In this document: in pieces, positions 1 to 5,961 of the stretch
How the letters are laid out: every line of letters begins with the position of its first letter
Numbering within the stretch: position 1 is the first letter of the stretch
From: CAZWVM01 sp964637705
Lineage (GTDB): Bacteria; UBA8481
Reading direction: 5' to 3'
NCBI GenBank assembly: GCA_964637705.1
Contig: CAZWVM010000137.1
Location: 1 to 9,385, forward strand
DNA length: 9,385 nt
Program-made: the position numbers and the translations under genes
Notes under the pieces: model-generated
What the model was told of the DNA's origin: nothing
The model's input: the letters and a program-made list of their open reading frames with translations, nothing else
Databases searched by the model: none

Positions 1-656
1 CTCATCACCGTGCGACCCCCCCGATGAGGATCCGAACGGCCCGGCACGATGCGCCGGATCCGCACGCCTTGCGCGCCGGGAGCCGCCATCGACGTCACGG
101 CCGGCGCGTCGTCGCTCCACCGCCCGATCGCCTCGACGACGGCGTCGCGCAGATCCGCGGTCACGACGCAGAGCAGCCGGGCCAGGACCGGGTAGCGAAG
201 AAGGAGGTCGCGAAGATCGCCCGCCAGTTCCCGCCGAAAAACGCGGTACCGCCGTCCCCTCTCCCGCGTCGGCACCGGCCACGGCGGAAGTGACTCTCGA
301 AACTCGCGGTCCACCACGCGCGCCAGCAGCCGCGAGAGACGGACGAGAAGATAGCGGCGACAGGGAGCGAACGCTGATGACGGCACGCCGGGAGGCGACG
401 CCGCGAGGACTCCTTCGTCGAAGGCCGAGAGGAATGGGGCGGCCAGGTCGGGGAAGAGGGGAACCGGGAGAGCATCGAGATGCCAGGCACGCCTCTCCTC
501 GGCCGTCCATCCCGCGGCCCGCGCCGCCGTTGACGACCGGTTCCGCAGCCGGGCCAGGAGGACCACCCAGGGCTCACCCTTCCCATCCCGACGCTCACCC
601 GGCATCCGGGCCGCATCGGCGATGGCCGCGACATCGTCCCGGGACACGAGCCTCAC
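1..656 (-). CDS. lanM: Class II lanthionine synthetase (LanM), N-terminal part of dehydratase domain, truncated by window edge
   Basis: LanM enzymes phosphorylate and dehydrate Ser/Thr of a precursor core and then close (methyl)lanthionine rings onto Cys. The frame is open from GTG 656 to the window edge (218 codons). Residues 155-162 read YPVLARLL, a hallmark of the LanM dehydratase (DUF4135) domain. Residues 208-217 read SDPHRGGRTV, matching the family's GDxHxxGxxV motif. Its Asp (D209) and His (H211) correspond to residues known to matter for dehydration in CylM. The motif lies about 40 residues earlier than in CylM, acceptable for a start at GTG 656; GTG 647 is the in-frame alternative and no ATG fits. 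AGAGG at 661-665 overlaps the TGA of the upstream acetyltransferase gene, 4 nt before the GTG, and only 8 nt separate the genes, so they are co-transcribed. The rest of the dehydratase and the cyclase domain with its zinc ligands lie outside the window and cannot be judged. Confidence 0.85.
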   Translation of the reverse strand, partial: MRLVSRDDVAAIADAARMPGERRDGKGEPWVVLLARLRNRSSTAARAAGWTAEERRAWHLDALPVPLFPDLAAPFLSAFDEGVLAASPPGVPSSAFAPCRRYLLVRLSRLLARVVDREFRESLPPWPVPTRERGRRYRVFRRELAGDLRDLLLRYPVLARLLCVVTADLRDAVVEAIGRWSDDAPAVTSMAAPGAQGVRIRRIVPGRSDPHRGGRTVM

Positions 657-664
657 GCGTCCTC

Positions 665-1534
665 TCACGGCGCGAGCGTCCGAGCGAACTCGACGAGCTC
701 GTTCGCCTCCGCGCACCACGGCGCGATCCGTCTCCGCGCGAACGCGACCATCCGTGGAAAGTCCGACGAGGCGAGAAAACTGGCGCGTTCGCCGGGCACG
801 GCGACGTGGCGGCGGATCGCTTCGGCGACGAGCCTCGCGCCGGCGCCGCTCGCCGCGGCGCCGGGCCTCACGTAAAGGGACGTGTAACGCAAAACGCGAG
901 CGCCGGGACGGTGCGCGACGAGCCAGCCGGCCCACGCTCCTTCCGATTTCAGGACCAGGCTCTCGCTCGCCTCGAGAATCCCGTCGTCGCCCCCCGGGTC
1001 GAGCGCGGCGGGTATCGCGTCGCCCTCCGACAGGGCCCGGAAAGCCTCGCGAGACCACGGGAGAAACTCCTCGCCGTCCCGCGGCGCCACGGCCGCGATC
1101 CACGGGGCTCCTTTCAGCGCGCCGTAGCGATCGTCGATCCGGCACAAGAGCCCGAGCGGGTGGGTTTCGATCCAGCCAGCGCGACGGAGGAGTCCCTCGA
1201 GCGCTTCGGTGCGCCGGCGCCCCGTTTCGAGCCGGCACACCGCTCTTTCGCGCCCGGCGCCCCGCGCCTCCTCCGCCACTCGCTCGAGCAGGGCCCGACC
1301 GACGCCTCGTCGGCGCAGGGTAGGGACGACGTTCACGGAGAGAAGTTCAAGGGCGCCGTCCTTGCGCGGGAGGGCCACCGCGAGCCCCACGGGTTCGGAC
1401 CCGCACCTGGCGCCGACGAGAATCCGGCCGTCGGTTCCCGGTGCGACCGGTGCCAGAAGCGACTGGAGGACGGGGAAGGTCAGTGCCGAATAACCCAGCG
1501 CCTCGAAGCCGTCGAGGCGGGCGATGGAGATCAC
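665..1534 (-). CDS. Double-domain GNAT-family acyltransferase in the RiPP operon
   Basis: The 289-residue protein has two GNAT-like halves. The N-terminal half (about 1-135) has a clear acyl-CoA-binding motif A: LELLSVNVVP (62-71) followed by RRRGVGRALL (74-83), the RxxGxG loop. The C-terminal half (about 140-289) ends in a degenerate copy, SLYVRPG then ASGAGARL (219-235), where the loop Arg/Gln is Ala. GNAT enzymes move acyl groups from CoA to amines. It starts at GTG 1534 with only a weak ribosome site, 46 nt after the precursor stop, and its stop lies 8 nt before the synthetase start. GNAT maturases that attach acetyl or fatty-acyl groups to RiPPs, including ones with NHLP leaders, are known, so acylation of the precursor product (for example at a core Lys or the new N terminus) is a reasonable inference. 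Self-immunity by acetylation or an unrelated substrate are alternatives. Confidence 0.75.
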   Translation of the reverse strand: MISIARLDGFEALGYSALTFPVLQSLLAPVAPGTDGRILVGARCGSEPVGLAVALPRKDGALELLSVNVVPTLRRRGVGRALLERVAEEARGAGRERAVCRLETGRRRTEALEGLLRRAGWIETHPLGLLCRIDDRYGALKGAPWIAAVAPRDGEEFLPWSREAFRALSEGDAIPAALDPGGDDGILEASESLVLKSEGAWAGWLVAHRPGARVLRYTSLYVRPGAAASGAGARLVAEAIRRHVAVPGERASFLASSDFPRMVAFARRRIAPWCAEANELVEFARTLAP

Positions 1535-1563
1535 GCGGCCCGTTCCGCCGGGACTCCCGAAAC

Positions 1564-1580
1564 GCCGGCCCGGGGCCGGC
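1564..1580 (-). promoter_or_regulatory. GC hairpin directly after the precursor stop codon (attenuator or processing site)
   Basis: Read on the minus strand, GCCGGCCC, one base, then GGGCCGGC form a perfect inverted repeat that abuts the precursor TGA (1581-1583). Realistically it is a 6-7 bp stem with a 3-5 nt loop. It is followed by GTTTC and a second small repeat, CGGGA-G-TCCCG. There is no real U-tract, so it is not a strong intrinsic terminator. In RiPP operons such hairpins often allow more precursor than enzyme transcript; that role is inferred here. Confidence 0.45.
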
Positions 1581-2174
1581 TCAGCCGAACGAGGAGATCG
1601 CCCACATGCCGGCGGCCACGACGAGCGCGCCGGCGCCCAGTCCTCCCGTCATGACCGTCGCGCCTGCGGCCACCGCCGTGGTCGCTCCGGCAGTCGCGTA
1701 GCAGGAGGACTTCTGGTGCTGGCTCATCTTTCCGGCGGCGACCAGTTCGAGATCCACGTCGCTCAGCTCGTCGTCCCGTTCCCGGGGATTCGCCAATACG
1801 AACTGCAGGGTCTTCGGCTTGCTGTCGTGCACCAGGAGCGTCAGGGACCGGGGCATGGCGAGACCGGTCTCCTGCGTGATCGCCGCCTTCGGATCCGCAA
1901 CCAGGAACGCGCGGAATTCAGGATCCACGAGGGCTCGCTTCATGACCCGGTAGACCTGCGGGTGGGCCGTTTTCTCGTCGACGTTCTCGAGCGACTGGGG
2001 TATGACGAGGTGCCAGGTATTGGGTCCGCTGTGATACACCTGCACGTTCCAGTCCTCGGGCAGGTCGACCCCGGCCGCATTGAGAACCCTGCGCGGGTTC
2101 CTCTCGAACTTCTTGCGAAGCGCCGCATCGGCATTGAACGTCGCCAGGAATCCCCTCAGCTTTTCGGCATTCAT
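1581..2174 (-). CDS. NHLP-type RiPP precursor with duplicated nitrile-hydratase-like leader
   Basis: A 197-residue lanthipeptide precursor candidate. Residues about 82-148 form a typical NHLP leader (related to nitrile hydratase alpha): VDPEFRAFLVADPKAAI (83-99), then LPxx-like MPRSLTLLV and ELSDVDLELVAAG (136-148), which ends in a double-Gly-type AG processing site. Residues about 14-62 repeat the same pattern (ADAALRKKFERNPRRVL, then DLPEDWNVQVYHSGPNTWHL), so the leader is internally duplicated and about twice the usual length. The predicted core (149-197) is hydrophobic and Gly/Ala-rich with one Cys. The ATG start at 2174 has GGAGG six bases upstream. It is the first gene of the operon that continues into the GNAT and LanM genes, which supports the RiPP assignment. 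No C39-peptidase transporter is in view; it may lie past the left edge. Confidence is high for the leader family, lower for the exact cleavage point. Confidence 0.85.
   Translation of the reverse strand: MNAEKLRGFLATFNADAALRKKFERNPRRVLNAAGVDLPEDWNVQVYHSGPNTWHLVIPQSLENVDEKTAHPQVYRVMKRALVDPEFRAFLVADPKAAITQETGLAMPRSLTLLVHDSKPKTLQFVLANPRERDDELSDVDLELVAAGKMSQHQKSSCYATAGATTAVAAGATVMTGGLGAGALVVAAGMWAISSFG
1584..1730 (-). other. Predicted core peptide of the RiPP precursor
   Basis: This covers residues K149-G197 after the AAG processing site (49 residues). It begins KMSQHQKSSCYATAGATT and continues as a Gly/Ala/Val stretch ending GMWAISSFG. It contains one Cys (C158) and ten Ser/Thr (151, 156, 157, 161, 165, 166, 173, 176, 194, 195), so at most one lanthionine ring can form; T161 (three residues after the Cys) or S151 are geometrically plausible partners. 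Other Ser/Thr could become dehydro residues. The tail from about 162 to 193 has small-residue spacing (GxxxG-like) suited to membrane insertion. Lys 149 and 155 are possible acylation sites for the GNAT. Cleavage point and modifications are inferred. Confidence 0.6.
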
Positions 2175-2180
2175 CTCGTC

Positions 2181-2185
2181 CCTCC
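2181..2185 (-). promoter_or_regulatory. Shine-Dalgarno of the RiPP precursor
   Basis: GGAGG on the minus strand lies six bases before ATG 2174. It is the best ribosome site in the window and fixes the precursor start. Confidence 0.75.
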
Positions 2186-2191
2186 GCGGCG

Positions 2192-2220
2192 AGGATAGGT
2201 TTCCCGGTTACGGCAGGCAA
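2192..2220 (-). promoter_or_regulatory. Sigma70-like promoter of the RiPP operon
   Basis: On the minus strand, TTGCCT (complement of 2215-2220, 4/6 to TTGACA) and TATCCT (complement of 2192-2197, 4/6 to TATAAT) are separated by exactly 17 bp. Transcription would start near 2185, giving a leader of about 11 nt that carries the GGAGG. The score is moderate, but position, spacing and the bracketing inverted repeat agree. Confidence 0.5.
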
Positions 2221-2246
2221 CGGGAAACTTCATCCGGGTATTCCCG
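2199..2246. promoter_or_regulatory. Operator-like inverted repeat and phased hexamers over the RiPP promoter
   Basis: GTTTCCCG (2199-2206) and CGGGAAAC (2221-2228) are perfect 8-bp inverted arms with a 14-bp spacer holding the -35 box of the minus-strand promoter. The core hexamer recurs with alternating orientation at exact 20-bp intervals: TTCCCG at 2201, CGGGAA at 2221, TTCCCG at 2241. Two helical turns between sites suits cooperative binding of a dimeric regulator on one DNA face. The binding protein is not in the window. Confidence 0.45.
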
Positions 2247-2281
2247 CGCCTTTTGCCCTTTTTCCGGGGCTTGTCCCGCGC

Positions 2282-2287
2282 TATCCT
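2282..2287 (+). promoter_or_regulatory. Possible -10 element for leaderless transcription of cyclase 1
   Basis: TATCCT (TANNNT type) ends six bases before ATG 2294, and no Shine-Dalgarno precedes that ATG. This is the pattern of leaderless transcripts that begin at the start codon. The region 17 bp upstream is T-rich (around 2259-2265) but has no convincing -35 box. Confidence 0.35.
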
Positions 2288-2293
2288 CACCGC

Positions 2294-5200
2294 ATGGCCG
2301 ACCCGGCTTCACTTCCGCGTCCGTCGCGTCGCGCCGTGACGCTGAGCTTCGTCACGGCCGCCCGCGGGCTTCTCTTCGGACTCGCCGTCGGCGTGCTCCT
2401 CGCTTTCGTCGCCGAAACAGCCACCTTCGAGCGAATCCGCCTCATGGCGTTGGACGTCGCCTACCGCTCGCGCCCGCCCATCCCCTTCCGCACCGACCTC
2501 GGCTACATCGATTTCGACGACACGTCGATCCAGCTCTTCGGCAAGTGGGTCTGGCCCCGCTCGCGCCAGGTCGCCCTCATCCGGACCCTCGATCTCTACG
2601 ACGCGAGGGCCCTCGGATACGACGTCTTCTTCACCGAGCACAACGACATCGTCTTCACGCCGCGCGGCGTCGAGCGCGCGCTGGGCCGGCCGGAGAGCCT
2701 GGCCGAGAACATCAGCACGGTCGACGCCTCCTTCCGCGATTTCGACGCGGAGATGGAGGACGCGATCCGCAAGGCGGGCAACGTCTACCTGGCCGAGTTC
2801 ATGGGCCTGCCGGACGCGCACATGAGAGGCAACCACGAGGCGATCCGCGCCGCGAGCGCGCGGCTCCAGGAGGGATTCTCCGACGAGCGTCGGGAGGCGC
2901 TCGCGATCGCGGCCCAGTACGCCCTGCCCGCCGACTCCTCGATCGAATCGAATCTCTTCAAGTCCGTGGAGGTCGTGACGCCCCTGGGCCGCTTCGGCCA
3001 GGCGGCCGCGGGAATCGGCTTCGCGCAGATCATCGAGGATCTCGACAAGACCGTGCGCCTCTACCCCCTCTTCATCCACTACGACGGGAAGGCCTTCCCC
3101 TCGATCGCCGTCTCGATCCTCTCCCAGGTGCTCCAGGTGCCCCTGGAGCGGATCGTCATCCGGCCGGGTGAATACGTCGAGTTCCCGGACGCGCGGATCC
3201 CCCCGGACCCGGGTTTCGGCGGTGCGGCCGCGGCGGTCGCCGAGGAGACGGCGACGCTGCGCATCCCGGTGGACGCGCACGGGCAGATGCTCGTCAACTG
3301 GGCCGGACGCTTTCTCGACCGCAGCCTCCACGTCTCCTTCCGCGACATCTCCTCCGTCTACGCCCTGTATGCCGCGAAGGAAGTGGCGCGGCGATTCCCC
3401 CCGGATCCCGAGGCGGCCCCGGTCATCCGGAACGCGGTCCGAACGGCCCTGGCGGACGAGGGCATGGTCTCCCCGGACGACGGGGACCGCATCGGCCGCC
3501 AGGTCGCCCTCGCCCGCATTCTCGAGGCGAAGTTCGAGGCCGGGATGAGCGCGGCGGAAGCACGTTCCTTCGTCGAATCCCAGTTCGGTGGAGAGCAGGA
3601 TTGGGGCATCCGGGAGCCGGCGATCTGGCAGGTGGTTCCGGCCGTCGCGGCGGCGCGGGCCGTCGAGAGCGGGGCGGACCCCGGGGCCGCGCTCGACGAG
3701 ACCTGGACCGCCGAGATCCGCAGGAACGTCGAGTTCTTCCGCGAGCGGGGGCGCCTGGACGAGGTCCGCCCGCTCTTCTTCCCGCCCCCGTTCATGGCGC
3801 TCCACGACGGCGCGCCCCGGCCCTTCTCGCCCATCGATCTCTCGGGACGCATCTTCATGGCCGGGCTCACCGGCGAGGGAACGATCGATTTGAACCCGAT
3901 GCCCTTCGAGAATTCCTGCCCGATGGTCGCCCTGCACCTGCACGCCTTGAATACCGTCCTCACCGGGCAGTTCCTCCGCTTCCCGGTGCCCGGCGCGGGT
4001 CTCGCCGCGCTCGTCGCGCTCTCCATGATCGCCGGCATTCTCGGCGCGCTCCTCTCACCCTCACGCTCCCTGGCCGCCTGCGCGCTCGTCGCCGGCGGCT
4101 ACCTCTACCTCGTCCACCGCGCCTGGGTCGATCTCGGGCTCTGGGTCGATTCCCCCGCCCCGGCTCTGGGTGTCGCGGTCACCTGGATGGGCGAGGTGGT
4201 CGTGGCCTTCGTGAAGGCCTCCCTGGAGAAGCAGAAGGTGCGCGGGATCTTCTCGACGATGGTCTCGCCGAAGGTCCTGAAGAAGATGGAGGAGAATCCG
4301 AACCTTTTTTCCCTCACCGGCGAGCGCAAGCAGGCCACGATCTTCTTCTCGTCGATCGACGGCTTCGGCGACGTGATGAAGCGGGAGGCTCCGGACGAGC
4401 TCACGCACATCCTCGGCATCTACCACACGCCGGTCTCCGAGATCATCATGGACTACGACGGGTACATCGACAAGTACGAGGGGCACGTCATCATGGCGGA
4501 CTTCGGGGTCCCCCTGGACGATCCCGACCACGCCTGGAAATGCTGCTTCGCGGCGATCGAGCAGCAGATGGACATCGAGGCCTTCCGCACCTTCGTGCTC
4601 GCCCGCTACGGCGCCGNNNNNNNNNNNNNNNNNNNNNNNNNNNNNNNNNNNNNNNNNNNNNNNNNNNNNNNNNNNNNNNNNNNNNNNNNNNNNNNNNNNN
4701 NNNNNNNNNNNNNNNNCAGCAGATGGACATCGAGGCCTTCCGCACCTTCGTGCTCGCCCGCTACGGCGCCGAGGTCCGCGTCTCGATGGGCCTCAATTCC
4801 GGTTTCATCTCCGCCGGCAACATGGGTTCGGAGAAGAAGATGCAGTACACCGTCATGGGCGACGCCGTGAACATCGCCGCGCGCTTCCGCCCGGCCAACG
4901 CCATCTACGGCACCGGGATCATCACGGGCGAGGCGATGGAGCCGCTCGTGCGCGACGTCCTCGAGCTCCGGCTCCTCGACCGCCTGCTCCTGAAGGGCAA
5001 GACCAAGCCCACGACGCTCTATGAGATCATGGGTTGGAAGGCGGAGGCCTACCGCGAGCGCAACCGCGGCAAGCCCGTGCCTCCCGCCCTGCTCGCACGC
5101 TGGCGGGACTGCCCCGGCGAGAAGGTCTTCGGCTACATCGCCTTCTGGCGGGGAATCGAGCGGGAGCACGGGGCGCCCCTGGCGGGAGAGATCGCGGCGT

Positions 5201-5961
5201 TCTTCGAGTCGCAGGTGCCGGTCGTCGATCGCGTGATCGTCTCGGGCGCCGCGCTCTCCATCCCCCGCATCTCGGGCGAGATCGACCGCCTCGCCGGCAT
5301 CCTCGCCGCGACCGACGGCTGCGCCGAATCCTACGCGCTTCCGGCCGTGGCCGCGGGGACGCCGGCGTGGAAGGCCCGGCTCCTGGAGTGGATCGCGCGG
5401 ATCGACGCGCTGCGCGGCCGCGTCCGCAGGGCCCGCGAGAAGAACCTGCCCGTGCCGCCCGGCCAGTCCTCCCTGCCGGAACTGGACCTCATCCTCGACA
5501 CCTACCACGGCAAGGTTTCGCTCCTCACCGAGAACCTCGCGAAAAGCCCGAAATCCGGCATCGAGACCGTGGCCCGGGCGCTCGCCGCGATGAGGGAGGA
5601 ACTGGAGGGACGTCCGCTCGCGGACGCGCGCGAGGTCTTCGCGCGGCATGCGGAACTGTACCGCGACGCCGTCTCCGGCTTCTATCACTCCCTCGCCCGG
5701 CGGGCCGCGGACTACCACGAGCTGATGGCCGTGGCGGGATCGATCCCGGAATCGCGCCGCCGCGTGCGGGCGCTCTTCGAGGAGGCCTTGAGGCTCCACT
5801 GGGAGCGGAAGTGGGACGCCGCGCTGGAACGTCTCGGCGAGGCCCTCGCGATCGATCCGCAGGACGGGCCCTCGACGGAATTCCGGTCGCGCATCGAGCA
5901 GTACAAGGTGGATCCGCCGGGCGAGGCGTGGCAGGGCGAATTCGTCCAGAGGAAGAAGTGA
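2294..5961 (+). CDS. CHASE2-domain class III nucleotide cyclase 1 (C2-like half-site); interrupted only by an assembly gap
   Basis: Membrane-bound sensor cyclase, 1170 residues once the 155-nt gap artefact is removed (numbering below is corrected). Layout: N-terminal membrane helix (about 23-42); extracytoplasmic CHASE2 sensor (IDFDDTSIQLFGKWVWPRSR, then GYDVFFTE) with a helical insertion at about 355-508 before GRIFMAGLTGEGTIDLNPMP; three membrane helices (about 565-586, 592-610, 620-645); catalytic domain (about 675-862); a 300-residue helical C terminus ending in a TPR-like WDAALERLGEALAIDPQDGPS and WQGEF, common in this cyclase group. Catalytic positions: the first metal Asp is Ser (FSSIDGF, S687), the second is His (KYEGHVIMADFG, H731). 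Adenine-site K727 and T801 (YTVMGD) and transition-state N808 and R812 (VNIAAR) are present. It therefore cannot bind the catalytic metals in the normal way alone. Its start codon lacks a Shine-Dalgarno; the next gene overlaps its stop. Confidence 0.85.
4562..4771. other. False scaffold gap: 100 Ns between identical 55-nt contig ends
   Basis: Positions 4617-4716 are exactly 100 Ns. The 55 nt before (4562-4616) and after (4717-4771) are identical. Collapsing 155 nt restores one reading frame. It also makes the distance from the second metal position to the adenine-site Thr exactly 70 residues, the same as in the paralog downstream, with no indel. The repeat is therefore an unmerged contig overlap, not biology. 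Uncorrected, the protein appears to frameshift and stop at 4870. Confidence 0.93.
5948..5960 (+). promoter_or_regulatory. Ribosome site and GTGA stop-start overlap coupling the two cyclase genes
   Basis: AGAGG (5948-5952) lies five bases before GTG 5958, whose last two bases open the TGA stop of cyclase 1 (5959-5961). Such an overlap supports translational coupling and balanced output. ATG 5967 in the same frame is the alternative start, with 14-nt spacing from the same AGAGG. Confidence 0.55.

Larger units (their letters stand above)
2186..2293. repeat. 13-bp promoter-proximal element repeated on opposite strands
   Basis: CTATCCTCGCCGC (complement of 2186-2198) and CTATCCTCACCGC (2281-2293, plus strand) match at 12 of 13 bases and face the two divergent genes. 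Both contain the TATCCT hexamer proposed as -10. On the minus strand it precedes a Shine-Dalgarno; on the plus strand it directly abuts the start codon. Confidence 0.5.

Noticed and set aside
161..634. 157-residue minus-strand ORF starting at ATG 634
   Set aside because: It is in a different minus frame from the LanM frame that starts at GTG 656; its Ser/Arg/Pro-rich translation has no domain, while the LanM frame shows family motifs.
290..1654. 454-residue plus-strand ORF across the RiPP region
   Set aside because: An Arg/Pro/Gly-rich antisense shadow in GC-rich DNA covering the LanM, GNAT and precursor genes.
2309..3943. 544-residue minus-strand ORF (and similar ones at 4606-5799, 5712-7379 and 7749-9239)
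   Set aside because: Antisense shadows of the cyclase genes, caused by GC-ending codons; they show biased Arg/Asp/Gly composition and no domains.
4322..4500. Cyclase 1 as a simple decaying pseudogene
   Set aside because: The frame is intact over 1170 residues, the other catalytic residues are kept, and the losses are mirrored by opposite losses in the coupled paralog.
4562..4771. A genuine 55-bp direct repeat or mobile-element target site
   Set aside because: Exact identity up to both N borders and perfect frame and spacing restoration on collapse point to contig overlap.
2294..4870. 858-residue cyclase reading through the Ns to a stop at 4870
   Set aside because: The frame after the gap is wrong by the 155-nt artefact; its tail is low-complexity and the true catalytic motifs continue in another frame.
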